DNA of 64,000 nucleotides, taken from positions 47,536 to 111,535 of the forward strand of contig NZ_QBJD02000017.1 of NCBI RefSeq assembly GCF_003057745.1. The letters are read 5' to 3'. Of this stretch, positions 1 to 8,811 are shown piece by piece. Positions within the stretch are counted from its first letter, which is position 1. Each line of letters opens with the position of its first letter. The position numbers and the translations under genes were made by a program. This DNA is from Enterobacter sp. RIT418. Its GTDB lineage: Bacteria; Pseudomonadota; Gammaproteobacteria; Enterobacterales; Enterobacteriaceae. The notes beneath the pieces were generated by a model, which was not told the DNA's origin, searched no databases, and saw nothing but the letters and a program-made list of their open reading frames with translations.

Positions 1-608
1 AGAATGCTGAGCAAAACGAGCGAGATAAAGGCGAAAAGGCCAATGCCCGGCTGTAAAAACGCATAGTCCTGCACCTTGATAGAGGCAACGCCAACGCCGA
101 CCAGATAGATATCCAGCATCACCCACTCTTTGAGCTTATCCAGCATCAGCAGTACGGGGCGCAGGTTCATGCCCAGAATATTGCCAAACCAAAGGTAAGC
201 GATAGCGGCAACCAGCACGAGTGGCGCGCCAACGGTACAGAAAAGCACCATTGCGCCGGTCAGCGGGTCGCCCTGGCGCGTCATCTGCCAGATGCCCTGC
301 AGGACGTTAGCATCAATGCGCTGGCCAAGCAGGTAGAGTTTCAGCAGCGGTTCGCTCCAGGCGAAGGGCATCAAGAGCAGCATCGCCGTCGCCATTGCCG
401 CGAGCCGGGTTAAGGACCAGTCGCGGCCGTCGCGAATTTTGGCATCGCAGCGGGGGCAGAAAGCGCTTTGGTGCGATTTCATTTTTGGCAGCATAAAAAG
501 CGTATCGCATTGCGGACAACGCTGATAATGTGCACGAGGCAACGCTTCGCTGACCGTATGAACGGTAATCTTCTTTGCCGGCGTAATTCTGGGTATTTTT
601 AAGGCCAT
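1..608 (-). CDS. yebS: PqiA/LetA-family inner membrane protein YebS, 5' part only
   Basis: The gene runs off the left edge, so only about the first 202 residues are visible. It starts at ATG (complement of 606-608). Two CxxC pairs, CPQC near residue 31 and CPRC near residue 51, form the zinc-ribbon-like head typical of PqiA-type proteins. Hydrophobic membrane segments follow from about residue 68. In E. coli YebS (LetA) works with the MCE protein YebT (LetB) in lipid transport between inner and outer membrane. YebT would lie outside the window. Divergence from msrC matches the E. coli arrangement. Identification rests on the recognised sequence and synteny. Confidence 0.9.
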   Translation of the reverse strand, partial: MALKIPRITPAKKITVHTVSEALPRAHYQRCPQCDTLFMLPKMKSHQSAFCPRCDAKIRDGRDWSLTRLAAMATAMLLLMPFAWSEPLLKLYLLGQRIDANVLQGIWQMTRQGDPLTGAMVLFCTVGAPLVLVAAIAYLWFGNILGMNLRPVLLMLDKLKEWVMLDIYLVGVGVASIKVQDYAFLQPGIGLFAFISLVLLSI

Positions 609-740
609 CGGTTGCACAGAGAAATGTATTGTTGATAGTTATAATAACTCATGTACGGATTCATCTTGAGCATGAGCGCATTTAATGCTTATTTTAATAG
701 GCTATGCGGAAAATTTGTAAGATAACTAAATGGTTTAAGA

Positions 741-1238
741 ATGAACAAAACAGAATTTTACGCGGATCTCAACCGCGATTTTAAGGCATTAATGGCAGGT
801 GAAACCAGTTTCTTAGCCACTCTGGCAAATACCAGCGCGCTGCTGTTTGAACGCCTTACTGAGGTTAACTGGGCCGGCTTTTATCTTCTTGAAGGTGAAA
901 CGCTGGTGCTGGGGCCATTTCAGGGCAAAATTGCCTGCGTGCGTATTCCGGTGGGGCGCGGCGTTTGCGGTACAGCCGTGTCGACTAACCAGGTTCAGCG
1001 CGTGGAAGACGTGCATGCATTCGACGGGCACATTGCCTGCGATGCGGCGAGCAACGCTGAAATCGTACTGCCGCTGGTGGTAAAAAATCAGATTATTGGC
1101 GTTCTGGATATCGACAGCACTGCCTTCGGCCGCTTTACCGCCGAGGATGAGCAGGGGCTGCGCGAGCTGGTGGCCAATCTGGAGACGGTGCTCGAAGCCA
1201 CCGATTATCATAAATTCTTTGCGAGCGTCGCAGGATAA
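741..1238 (+). CDS. msrC: free methionine-(R)-sulfoxide reductase
   Basis: This 165-residue GAF-fold enzyme reduces free L-methionine-(R)-sulfoxide in the cytoplasm. Cys66, Cys76 and Cys100 are all present. They correspond to the three redox cysteines 84, 94 and 118 of the longer E. coli numbering (offset 18), so the enzyme should be active. The C-terminal half holds the GAF core with the LDIDS segment. The start is the ATG at 741. It is divergent from yebS and is followed about 96 bp later by proQ, as in E. coli (old name yebR). Confidence 0.93.
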   Translation: MNKTEFYADLNRDFKALMAGETSFLATLANTSALLFERLTEVNWAGFYLLEGETLVLGPFQGKIACVRIPVGRGVCGTAVSTNQVQRVEDVHAFDGHIACDAASNAEIVLPLVVKNQIIGVLDIDSTAFGRFTAEDEQGLRELVANLETVLEATDYHKFFASVAG

Positions 1239-1273
1239 TCAACGGATAACGTAGCATTTACGGATGACGTCAT

Positions 1274-1279
1274 TATAAT
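1274..1279 (+). promoter_or_regulatory. candidate -10 element of proQ
   Basis: A perfect TATAAT hexamer lies 55 bp upstream of the proQ start, in the only gap between msrC and proQ. The hexamer 17 bp upstream is a poor -35 match, so the call rests on the -10 and its position alone. Confidence 0.4.
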
Positions 1280-1334
1280 GTCGCCTGTTCATGCCTGCGC
1301 GAGTTGGCAACGTCCGTTGTAATCAGGAAATTTC

Positions 1335-2015
1335 ATGGAAAATCAACCTAAGTTGAATAGCAGTAAAGAAGTTATCGCATTTCTGGCAGAGCGTTTCCCA
1401 CAGTGCTTCAGCGCTGAGGGTGAGGCGCGTCCCCTGAAGGTCGGTATTTTTCAGGATCTGGTAGCGCGCGTTGAGGGTGAGATGAATCTCAGCAAAACTC
1501 AGCTCCGCTCTGCTTTACGTCTTTATACTTCGAGCTGGCGTTACCTTTACGGTATTAAACCGGGCGCAACGCGTGTCGATCTTGATGGCAACCCGTGTGG
1601 TGAGCTGGATGAGCAGCACGTAGAGCATGCCCGCAAGCAGCTTGAAGAAGCCAAAGCGCGCGTTCAGGCACAGCGTGCCGAGCAGCAGGCGAAGAAACGC
1701 GAAGCCGCCGCGGCGAACGGTGAAGAAGCGCCGCGTCGTGAGCGTAAACCGCGCCCTGCACCGCGTCGTAACGACAATAACGATCGTAAACCGCGTGCTG
1801 ACAAACCGGCAAAAGCCCCGCGTGCACCGCGTGAAGAACAGCAGCATACCCCTGTCTCTGACATCAACGCGCTGAACGTAGGCCAGGCGCTGAAGGTCAA
1901 AGCGGGCAACAACGCGATGGACGCCACCGTAACGGAAATCACCAAAGATGGCGTTCGTGTACAGCTGACTTCTGGTATGTCAATGATTGTACGCGCAGAA
2001 CACTTGTTGTTCTGA
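1335..2015 (+). CDS. proQ: RNA chaperone ProQ
   Basis: ProQ is a global RNA-binding protein that binds structured sRNAs and mRNA 3' ends. The 226-residue protein has the expected three parts. Residues 1 to about 115 form the FinO-like RNA-binding domain. A basic Lys/Arg/Pro/Ala-rich linker covers about 116-172. A C-terminal Tudor-like domain starts near the [12 protein letters not shown] segment and runs to the end. Length is close to E. coli ProQ (232), the difference falling in the linker. prc begins 19 bp downstream, so the two genes are probably co-transcribed, as known in E. coli. Confidence 0.95.
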   Translation: MENQPKLNSSKEVIAFLAERFPQCFSAEGEARPLKVGIFQDLVARVEGEMNLSKTQLRSALRLYTSSWRYLYGIKPGATRVDLDGNPCGELDEQHVEHARKQLEEAKARVQAQRAEQQAKKREAAAANGEEAPRRERKPRPAPRRNDNNDRKPRADKPAKAPRAPREEQQHTPVSDINALNVGQALKVKAGNNAMDATVTEITKDGVRVQLTSGMSMIVRAEHLLF

Positions 2016-2034
2016 AACGGAGGCCAAGCCTGGC

Positions 2035-4083
2035 ATGAACACTTTTTTTAAGCTCACCGCGCTGGCTGGCCTGTTTGCTATAACAGGCCACGCTTTCGCT
2101 GTGGACGATATTACGCGTGCCGATCAGCTTCCGGTTTTAAAGGAAGAGACCCAGCACGCGACGGTGAGTGAGCGCGTGACGTCGCGCTTCACTCGTTCGC
2201 ACTATCGTCAGTTCGATCTTGATCAGGCCTTTTCGGCCAAAATTTTCGACCGTTATCTGAACCTGCTGGATTACAGCCATAACGTGCTTCTGGCCAGCGA
2301 CGTCGAACAGTTTGCCAAACGCAAAACCGAAGTGGGTGATGAGCTGCGCTCCGGCAAGCTAGATCTGTTTTACGATCTCTATAATCTGTCGCAAAAGCGC
2401 CGCTTTGAACGTTATCAATACGCGCTGAAAGTGCTGGAACGTCCGATGGACTTTACCGGCAACGACAATTTCAACCTGGACCGCAGCAAAGCGCCCTGGC
2501 CAAAAGACGAAGCCGAGCTGAATGCGCTGTGGGACGGGAAAGTTAAATATGACGAACTCAGCCTGAAGCTGGCGGGGAAAGACGAAAAAGAAATTCGTGA
2601 AACCCTCAATCGCCGCTACAAGTTTGCCATTCGTCGTCTGGCGCAAACCAACAGCGAAGATGTGTTCTCTCTGGCGATGACCGCGTTCGCGCACGAAATC
2701 GACCCGCACACCAACTACCTCTCTCCGCGCAACACTGAGCAGTTCAATACCGAGATGAGCCTGTCTCTGGAAGGTATCGGCGCGGTATTGCAAATGGACG
2801 ATGACTATACCGTTATTAACTCAATGGTCGCCGGTGGCCCTGCTGCGAAAAGCAAAGCGATCAGCGTGGGTGACCGTATTGTCGGCGTAGGCCAAACCGG
2901 CAAGGGCATGGTTGACGTGATCGGCTGGCGTCTTGATGACGTGGTTGCGCTGATTAAAGGTCCGAAAGGCAGCAAGGTGCGTCTTGAAATCCTGCCTGCG
3001 GGCAAGGGCACCAAAACCCGCATCGTTACCCTGACCCGTGAGCGTATCCGTCTGGAAGATCGCGCGGTGAAAATGTCGGTGAAAACCGTGGGTAAAGAAA
3101 AGGTTGGCGTGCTGGATATTCCGGGCTTCTACGTTGGCCTGACGGACGATGTAAAGGTACAGCTGCAGAAGCTTGAAAAGCAAAATGTCAGCAGCGTTAT
3201 CATCGATCTGCGCACCAACGGCGGCGGGGCATTAACCGAAGCGGTTTCCCTGTCTGGCCTGTTTATTCCTTCTGGACCGGTTGTTCAGGTCCGGGATAAC
3301 AACGGTAAAGTGCGTGAAGATGCGGACACCGATGGCGTGGTCTACTACAAAGGCCCGCTGGTGGTCTTAGTCGATCGCTTCAGCGCCTCGGCATCTGAAA
3401 TCTTTGCTGCCGCTATGCAGGACTACGGACGCGCGCTAATTGTCGGTGAACCGACGTTTGGTAAAGGTACCGTTCAGCAGTACCGTTCGCTGAACCGCAT
3501 TTACGACCAGATGCTGCGTCCTGAGTGGCCTGCACTGGGTTCCGTACAGTACACCATTCAGAAGTTCTATCGCGTGAACGGTGGCAGTACCCAGCGTAAA
3601 GGCGTCACGCCGGATATCCTGATGCCAACGGGCACGGAAGAGACCGAAACGGGCGAGAAGTTTGAAGACAACGCACTGCCGTGGGATAGCATTAACGCCG
3701 CAACGTTCGTGAAATCCGGTGACATGACGCCGTTTGGTCCTGAGCTGCTGAAAAGTCATAACGAGCGTATTGCTAAAGATCCTGAGTTCCAGTACATCAT
3801 GAAGGATATTGCTCGCTTCAATGCCCTGAAAGACAAGCGGAATATTGTTTCTCTGAACTACGCCCAGCGTGAAAAAGAGAACAATGAGGACGATGCAACA
3901 CGCCTTGCGCGAGTCAATGACCGCTTCAAACGTGAAGGCAAACCGCTGCTCAAGAAACTGGACGATCTTCCTAAAGATTACCAGGAGCCGGATCCCTATC
4001 TGGATGAAACGGTACATATCGCACTCGATTTGGCCCGTCTGGAAAAAGACAAACCTGCCGTGCAGCCCGCACCGGCAAAATAA
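2035..4083 (+). CDS. prc: periplasmic tail-specific protease Prc (Tsp)
   Basis: Prc degrades periplasmic proteins with nonpolar C termini and, with the adaptor NlpI, controls peptidoglycan hydrolases. The ATG at 2035 gives 682 residues, the E. coli length, and puts a signal peptide (about residues 1-22) at the N terminus. An upstream in-frame start would overlap proQ and spoil the signal peptide. A PDZ domain lies around residues 240-320. The catalytic dyad is intact: Ser452 in the SASASE segment and Lys477 in TFGKGT. It follows proQ closely and ends at a strong terminator. Confidence 0.95.
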   Translation: MNTFFKLTALAGLFAITGHAFAVDDITRADQLPVLKEETQHATVSERVTSRFTRSHYRQFDLDQAFSAKIFDRYLNLLDYSHNVLLASDVEQFAKRKTEVGDELRSGKLDLFYDLYNLSQKRRFERYQYALKVLERPMDFTGNDNFNLDRSKAPWPKDEAELNALWDGKVKYDELSLKLAGKDEKEIRETLNRRYKFAIRRLAQTNSEDVFSLAMTAFAHEIDPHTNYLSPRNTEQFNTEMSLSLEGIGAVLQMDDDYTVINSMVAGGPAAKSKAISVGDRIVGVGQTGKGMVDVIGWRLDDVVALIKGPKGSKVRLEILPAGKGTKTRIVTLTRERIRLEDRAVKMSVKTVGKEKVGVLDIPGFYVGLTDDVKVQLQKLEKQNVSSVIIDLRTNGGGALTEAVSLSGLFIPSGPVVQVRDNNGKVREDADTDGVVYYKGPLVVLVDRFSASASEIFAAAMQDYGRALIVGEPTFGKGTVQQYRSLNRIYDQMLRPEWPALGSVQYTIQKFYRVNGGSTQRKGVTPDILMPTGTEETETGEKFEDNALPWDSINAATFVKSGDMTPFGPELLKSHNERIAKDPEFQYIMKDIARFNALKDKRNIVSLNYAQREKENNEDDATRLARVNDRFKREGKPLLKKLDDLPKDYQEPDPYLDETVHIALDLARLEKDKPAVQPAPAK

Positions 4084-4089
4084 CTCCCC

Positions 4090-4121
4090 AACAGGCACAA
4101 GACATTGTGCCTGTTTTTTTT
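4090..4121 (+). terminator. rho-independent terminator after prc
   Basis: An 11-bp perfect stem (AACAGGCACAA with TTGTGCCTGTT) closes a 4-base loop and runs directly into a tract of T residues, 6 bp after the prc stop. Confidence 0.9.
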
Positions 4122-4276
4122 AGTTCTGCATCGTCCCGTCAGTCCATGCTTCAATTGTGTAAAGTTGTGTCTTTCTGGTGACTTACGCCCCCTGAATCCT
4201 TGAAAATAGCCACAATACCCATACGATGTGGGTAATCGCATAGTGCGTTTTGTTAAACAGAGGTTAAAAGAAAATT

Positions 4277-5158
4277 ATGATGCGAATCGCGCTCTTCCTG
4301 CTCACCAACCTGGCGGTTATGGTGGTCTTTGGGCTCGTGCTAAGCCTGACGGGAATACAATCGAGCAGCGTTCAGGGTCTGCTGATTATGGCGCTGCTGT
4401 TCGGTTTTGGCGGGTCCTTCATTTCCCTGCTGATGTCAAAGTGGATGGCCCTGAAATCCGTAGGCGGGGAGGTGATTGAGCAGCCGCGCAACGATATGGA
4501 ACGCTGGCTGGTGGATACGGTTTCCCAGCAGTCCCGCCAGGCAGGCATCGCTATGCCGCAGGTGGCTATTTACCATGCGCCGGATATTAACGCCTTTGCA
4601 ACGGGTGCCCGTCGCGATGCGTCTCTGGTGGCGGTGAGCACCGGGCTGTTGCAGAACATGAGCCGTGACGAAGCCGAAGCCGTCATCGCCCATGAAATCA
4701 GCCATATTGCCAACGGTGACATGGTCACCATGACCCTGATTCAGGGCGTGGTGAACACCTTCGTTATCTTTATCTCGCGTATTCTGGCGCAGATTGCGGC
4801 CGGTTTCATGGGTGGCAACCGCGACGAAGGCGAAGAGAGCAACGGCAACCCGCTGATCTATTTCGCGGTATCGATGGTGCTGGAGCTGGTGTTCGGTATT
4901 CTGGCGAGCATCATTACCATGTGGTTCTCGCGCCACCGCGAGTTCCACGCGGATGCGGGCTCTGCGAAGCTTGTTGGCCGTGAGAAGATGATTGCTGCGC
5001 TCCAGCGCCTGAAAACCAGCTATGAGCCGCAGGAAGCAAACAGCATGATGGCTTTCTGCATTAACGGTAAATCCAAATCGCTCAGTGAGCTATTTATGTC
5101 ACACCCGCCGCTGGATAAGCGCATTGAAGCGCTGCGCAGCGGTGAGTATCTTAAGTAA
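4277..5158 (+). CDS. htpX: membrane zinc metalloprotease HtpX
   Basis: HtpX is an inner-membrane M48 peptidase for quality control of membrane proteins, partly overlapping FtsH. The 293-residue protein has two N-terminal membrane helices (about residues 4-24 and 34-54), the zinc motif HEISH with His139, Glu140 and His143, and two further helices around 155-175 and 195-215. A second acidic ligand region ([12 protein letters not shown]) follows. Length and spacing match E. coli. It stands alone between two terminators. In E. coli it is under CpxR control; no site was tested here. Confidence 0.95.
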   Translation: MMRIALFLLTNLAVMVVFGLVLSLTGIQSSSVQGLLIMALLFGFGGSFISLLMSKWMALKSVGGEVIEQPRNDMERWLVDTVSQQSRQAGIAMPQVAIYHAPDINAFATGARRDASLVAVSTGLLQNMSRDEAEAVIAHEISHIANGDMVTMTLIQGVVNTFVIFISRILAQIAAGFMGGNRDEGEESNGNPLIYFAVSMVLELVFGILASIITMWFSRHREFHADAGSAKLVGREKMIAALQRLKTSYEPQEANSMMAFCINGKSKSLSELFMSHPPLDKRIEALRSGEYLK

Positions 5159-5174
5159 CAGCACACGTTAAACG

Positions 5175-5200
5175 AGCCGGGCAATTGCCCGGCTTTTTTA
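5175..5200 (+). terminator. rho-independent terminator after htpX
   Basis: A perfect palindrome (AGCCGGGCAATTGCCCGGCT) is followed by TTTTT, 16 bp after the htpX stop. Confidence 0.88.
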
Positions 5201-5354
5201 CGCCTGTAGGGTATCCCTCTGACAGGAGCGCTGCCGCGAGGTTATGTCGCAGATTTCTAACGAAGTGCATCCAGACTGATTGCGGCAGGGACCGCTTGAA
5301 ATTATAATAAAAAATCGTTCTGATTTTTATAAAACACTCTCCATGAGGTGATAA

Positions 5355-6146
5355 ATGGCAATTGCAGATTTGGATAAGCAGCCAGATTCTGTTTCTTCCG
5401 TGCTGAAGGTGTTTGGCATCTTACAGGCGCTTGGAGAAGAGCGTGAAATTGGTATTACAGAGTTATCACAGCGTGTGATGATGTCGAAAAGCACCGTTTA
5501 TCGCTTTTTGCAAACCATGAAGTCGTTAGGCTATGTCGCTCAGGAAGGGGAGTCAGAAAAATATTCCCTCACGCTTAAGCTCTTTGAGTTAGGCGCTCGT
5601 GCGTTGCAGAACGTGGATCTTGTCCGCAGCGCAGATATCCAGATGCGTGAGCTATCTCGCCTGACCAAAGAGACTATTCACCTGGGGGCGCTGGACGAAG
5701 ACAGCATTGTCTACATCCACAAAATCGACTCCATGTACAACCTGCGCATGTATTCACGCATTGGTCGCCGCAACCCGCTGTACAGCACCGCGATTGGTAA
5801 AGTGCTGCTGGCGTGGCGCGATCGTGAAGAAGTGAAGCAGATCCTCGGCGGCGTTGATTACAAGCGCAGCACCGAGCGCACCATCACGACCACTGACGAA
5901 CTACTAACGGTGCTCGATAAAGTGCGTGAGCAGGGCTATGGCGAAGATAACGAAGAGCAGGAAGAAGGACTGCGCTGTATCGGCGTACCGGTATTCGACA
6001 GGTTTGGCGTGGTGATTGCTGGCCTGAGCATCTCATTCCCGACGCTGCGCTTCTCGGAAGAACGTTTGCACGAGTACGTTGCTATGCTGCACACTGCCGC
6101 GCGCAAAATTTCTGAGCAGATGGGCTATAACGACTATCCGTTCTAA
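5355..6146 (+). CDS. kdgR: IclR-family repressor KdgR
   Basis: KdgR represses genes for pectin and hexuronate catabolism and responds to 2-keto-3-deoxygluconate. The 263-residue protein has an N-terminal winged helix (about residues 15-75, with MMSKSTVYRFL as the recognition region) and an IclR effector-binding domain over the remaining ~180 residues. The start follows a GAGGTGAT ribosome site. It is a single-gene unit with its own terminator, between htpX and yobH as in E. coli. Confidence 0.93.
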   Translation: MAIADLDKQPDSVSSVLKVFGILQALGEEREIGITELSQRVMMSKSTVYRFLQTMKSLGYVAQEGESEKYSLTLKLFELGARALQNVDLVRSADIQMRELSRLTKETIHLGALDEDSIVYIHKIDSMYNLRMYSRIGRRNPLYSTAIGKVLLAWRDREEVKQILGGVDYKRSTERTITTTDELLTVLDKVREQGYGEDNEEQEEGLRCIGVPVFDRFGVVIAGLSISFPTLRFSEERLHEYVAMLHTAARKISEQMGYNDYPF

Positions 6147-6161
6147 ACCTTACACAAAAAT

Positions 6162-6192
6162 AAAAAACGCCGCATGTTTTGCGGCGTTTTTT
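6162..6192 (+). terminator. terminator between kdgR and yobH, probably bidirectional
   Basis: A GC-rich stem (CGCCGCA with GCGGCG) is flanked by A residues on the left and T residues on the right. This lets it end both kdgR (+) and the convergent yobH (-). Confidence 0.85.
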
Positions 6193-6211
6193 ATGCGTCC
6201 GGCAGGCAGAA

Positions 6212-6451
6212 TTAGCCGTTATCAATCACGACGGATGATTTACGCAGGACCGGACAGTGGGTCATCCCGATGATGCCGCTGTCCGAATGGATATACTGTG
6301 CGGTGCTCATGCCCTGAGCGGTTAAATACCTGCACTGAATGCCTAAGCCTGCCGCATTTTCGGTGCTCCCCACAAGCACGCCATAGCCCGTTAACAGCAG
6401 GCCAATCCATAAAATAGCGACCGCTATAACAGTACGAATGATTAAACGCAT
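6212..6451 (-). CDS. yobH: small membrane-associated protein YobH
   Basis: The 79-residue product starts with a single hydrophobic helix (about residues 5-25) followed by a polar part with two cysteines (GIQCRYL and THCPVL). Length and sequence match E. coli YobH, whose function is unknown. The ATG at 6451 is preferred to one nine codons earlier because it gives the E. coli length. It lies back-to-back with mgrB. A signal anchor or cleaved export signal are both possible. Confidence 0.85.
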   Translation of the reverse strand: MRLIIRTVIAVAILWIGLLLTGYGVLVGSTENAAGLGIQCRYLTAQGMSTAQYIHSDSGIIGMTHCPVLRKSSVVIDNG

Positions 6452-6544
6452 CATTGCCTCTTTTATCGTTGTTTTCATACAGTAAGCGTAAAGCGTTTGG
6501 CGGGGGAAACAAGTGCATGATTCTGAAATGAGCCTGTTGGCTTA

Positions 6545-6561
6545 CGGTTAGTTTCTGTTTA
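6545..6561 (+). promoter_or_regulatory. PhoP box upstream of mgrB
   Basis: CGGTTA-GTTTC-TGTTTA fits the PhoP direct-repeat pattern (T/G)GTTTA-N5-(T/G)GTTTA. The second half is perfect and the first matches at four of six positions. It lies 50 bp before the mgrB start, with a TTAACCT segment about 12 bp downstream able to serve as -10. mgrB is a known PhoP target in enterobacteria. Confidence 0.7.
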
Positions 6562-6610
6562 AGGTGGCCGTGTTAACCTGGTCGCATCGGGTCATAAAAC
6601 GGAGTGTGGA

Positions 6611-6754
6611 GTGAAAAAAATACGCTGGGTGGTTCTGATTATTGTATTGATTGCATGCGTGCTGCTGTGGACGCAAACAATCAACGTGATGTGCGATCAG
6701 GACGTACAATTTTTTAGCGGCGTTTGTGCAATTAACCAGTTTATTCCCTGGTAG
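6611..6754 (+). CDS. mgrB: PhoQ feedback inhibitor MgrB
   Basis: MgrB is a 47-residue inner-membrane small protein that binds PhoQ and damps its kinase activity. The reading frame starts with GTG. It has a short Lys-rich cytoplasmic end, one transmembrane helix (about residues 6-22) and a periplasmic tail with Cys28 and Cys39, the conserved pair needed for function. The tail ends in NQFIPW as in E. coli. The gene is intact. yebO follows 73 bp later with no obvious terminator between them. Confidence 0.95.
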   Translation: MKKIRWVVLIIVLIACVLLWTQTINVMCDQDVQFFSGVCAINQFIPW

Positions 6755-6827
6755 TTAGCATTTTTCTGCCAGGTGATTTCCTTCCTTCCCGCCAGTGGTA
6801 AACTAGCCGTTTTTATGAGGTGGTAAA

Positions 6828-7118
6828 ATGGGTGAGTTAATCAATTCGGGGCTGCTGGGTATGGCTTCCCTGGTGGTGTCGTTCGTTGTTCTGGTCGTTG
6901 GGCTAATCCTGTGGTTTTTCGTTAACCGCGCCAGCTCCCGTACGAATGAACACATTGAGCTGCTGGAAGCGCTGCTCGATCAGCAAAAGCGTCAGACTGC
7001 GCTGCTGCGCCGTCTGTGCGAAGCGAACGAGCCGGAAGAGAAGGCTGATGCTAACGCGGCCGTAGCGGGCGGTCGGGAAGATGAAGACGATTTTATTCGC
7101 CTGGTGGCGGAGCGCTAA
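6828..7118 (+). CDS. yebO: small membrane protein YebO
   Basis: This 96-residue protein has one strong N-terminal membrane helix (about residues 9-33). A conserved heptad-like segment around residues 40-66 (ELLEALLDQQKRQ) follows, then an acidic tail ending in IRLVAER. It matches E. coli YebO (95 residues), of unknown function. In E. coli it lies next to mgrB, and the same pairing is kept here. A metallo-hydrolase gene follows only 23 bp later. Confidence 0.9.
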   Translation: MGELINSGLLGMASLVVSFVVLVVGLILWFFVNRASSRTNEHIELLEALLDQQKRQTALLRRLCEANEPEEKADANAAVAGGREDEDDFIRLVAER

Positions 7119-7141
7119 CCGGTGATTTGCAGGAGGTGGCC

Positions 7142-8131
7142 GTGGTCTGGAAAAATCCCTGGTACGACGCCTCTCTGAAGCACCATACTGAAGAGGGTTT
7201 TCGCAACACGGCGTCTGTCGGGCATCAGCCAGGCGACGTTGAACGGTGGCGCAAAGCGCGTAAAGCCACCGGTTTGCCAAAGCCCCCCTCGCTGGGATAC
7301 GACGCATTTCTCAAGCGCTGGTGGCAGCCCGCCGCGCTTAATGACTTCGCTGAAGATGGAGCATGGTGGCTTGGCCATGCCAGCGTGCTGCTGCGAATGG
7401 ACGGCAACACTATCCTGACCGATCCGGTTCTCTCCCAACGCGCGTCTCCTTTGCCGTTTATGGGGCCCCGGCGCAAAACGCCACCCTGTATCACTCCTGA
7501 ACGCCTGCCCCATCTGGATGCGCTGGTCATTTCCCATAACCATTACGATCATCTTGATACCGCGACGGTGCGCTGTCTCCTCAGGCGTTTTCCAGCCCTT
7601 ACCGTGTTTATCCCACTTGGCCTGGGGGAATGGTTTCGTCGGCGCGGCGCACGAAACATCGTTGAGCTCGACTGGTGGCAGAGCATAACGTGGCGGGGAA
7701 TGACCTTTACCGCCGTCCCGGCACAGCACTGGAGTATGCGAACCCTGTGGGATCGCAATCGTTCCCTGTGGTGCGGCTGGGTGTTTGAGGGGCGTCAGCG
7801 ACGCTTTTGGTTTAGCGGCGACACGGGATACTCCCCGGAGCTGCTGACGATCCCCGAGCGGCTGGGAAAGATAGACGCCGCCGCGCTGCCTATTGGTGCA
7901 TATGCACCGCGATGGTTCATGTCCATCCACCATATGGACCCGCAGAGCGCCGTCGATCTCTGGACCGCTTTAGGCCAGCCGCTGGCATTTCCCATCCACT
8001 GGGGCGTGTTTGAGCTGGGGGATGAATCGCTCGATGAGCCGGTTCATGAGCTCGCGCAGGCGCTAAATGATTTAGCTCCGGTTAATCCCTCTTTTAGATC
8101 ACTGAAAATTGGTGAATATTTATCCTTGTAA
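7142..8131 (+). CDS. MBL-fold metallo-hydrolase, NAPE-PLD/UlaG type
   Basis: The 329-residue protein has the metallo-beta-lactamase signature HNHYDHLD at about residues 132-139. Further metal ligands are plausible in AQHWS, SGDTGY and the late IHWGVF segment, as in the N-acyl-phosphatidylethanolamine phospholipase D and UlaG lactonase families. No signal peptide is visible, so it is probably cytoplasmic. The GTG at 7142 has AGGAGG five bases upstream and is preferred to the TTG at 7127. It follows yebO by 23 bp and is probably co-transcribed with mgrB-yebO. E. coli K-12 has no gene here. The substrate is unknown. Confidence 0.8.
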   Translation: MVWKNPWYDASLKHHTEEGFRNTASVGHQPGDVERWRKARKATGLPKPPSLGYDAFLKRWWQPAALNDFAEDGAWWLGHASVLLRMDGNTILTDPVLSQRASPLPFMGPRRKTPPCITPERLPHLDALVISHNHYDHLDTATVRCLLRRFPALTVFIPLGLGEWFRRRGARNIVELDWWQSITWRGMTFTAVPAQHWSMRTLWDRNRSLWCGWVFEGRQRRFWFSGDTGYSPELLTIPERLGKIDAAALPIGAYAPRWFMSIHHMDPQSAVDLWTALGQPLAFPIHWGVFELGDESLDEPVHELAQALNDLAPVNPSFRSLKIGEYLSL

Positions 8132-8574
8132 AAAAGAAATGCACTTTGCATATATTCTGTATTTGAAAACTTCAACATAACGTTTATTTTTATCGAAACG
8201 TTTTGCTTGCCTTTTTTTGAGGCAAAGTCATAAAAGTTTCATTATTTTAGTGCATAACACCTGTTATTAACTGTTGCTTTTTAATACAGCTTACGCGTGT
8301 TTAAAACGCGTGGCTTACATAGACACACTTTCTTGGCGTTGTACCGTTTCCTGCATAACTTTTCACAATTTGTTCTAACTCAGGCAGAGCATTAAAGAAA
8401 GTTTCCATTTCGCCTGGACGGTTTGAAATGATTGAGCTATGGTAAAAAAGTCTTTGATTACAGCGGTTGCGAATGCAGCGGTCAGGCGGTCAGGGCTGGC
8501 AGCGTGCCCAATTCTTAGCGCATAAATGCGCAAAGCAGCACGGGAGAGTGCCAGAATTTGTGCGGCGGATCGAG
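8132..8574 (+). other. long gap before yobF-cspC, no gene supported
   Basis: These 443 bases hold no open frame with a credible ribosome site. The first ~200 bases are AT-rich. From about 8335 the sequence is more balanced. A 67-codon frame on the minus strand (8375-8578) has no support. The stretch may carry upstream regulatory elements or a small RNA, but nothing here was recognised. Confidence 0.4.
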
Positions 8575-8626
8575 ACACGTTTAAAAATGGCTTGCCATAT
8601 TAAACGTTGTATGTGATAACACGTTT
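8575..8626 (+). promoter_or_regulatory. yobF-cspC promoter overlapped by a long palindrome
   Basis: TTGCCA (8593-8598), 16 bases, then TGT-GATAAC (8612-8620) reads as a -35 plus extended -10 promoter placing the start near 8627. Over it lies a long inverted repeat. ACACGTTTAA (8575-8584) pairs with TTAAACGTTGT (8600-8610), with ATGGC/GCCAT nested inside. A second ACACGTTT (8619-8626) could pair with the same right arm. This could be an operator or, if transcription starts earlier, alternative RNA hairpins. Confidence 0.55.
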
Positions 8627-8653
8627 TGGGTCAAACGAGGTACAGTTCTGTTT

Positions 8654-8785
8654 ATGTGTGGCATTTTCAGTAAAGAAGTCCTGAGTAAACACGTTGTCGT
8701 TGAATACCGCTTCTCTGCCGAACCTTATATTAGTGCCTCATGCAGTAATGTCTCAGTTTTATCTCAGTTAATGCCTGCGGGCTAA
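8654..8785 (+). CDS. yobF: small heat-shock-linked protein YobF
   Basis: A 43-codon frame begins [15 protein letters not shown] and contains the [10 protein letters not shown] and SCSNVSVLS segments of E. coli YobF (47 residues). The C terminus is shorter and different (ends QLMPAG). It lies 26 bp before cspC, as in E. coli, where the two are co-transcribed. Its function is unknown; in E. coli it accumulates after heat shock. A GAGG sequence about 15 bases upstream is a weak ribosome site. Confidence 0.85.
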
Positions 8786-8811
8786 GAAAACACTCTAAGG
8801 AATTTTGCAAA

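Noticed and set aside
6611..6754. mgrB disruption
   Set aside because: The frame is intact with both periplasmic cysteines and normal length; the GTG start is not a defect.
8375..8578. 67-codon minus-strand frame in the gap before yobF
   Set aside because: No ribosome site, no recognised similarity and it ends in the promoter palindrome; not enough support for a gene.
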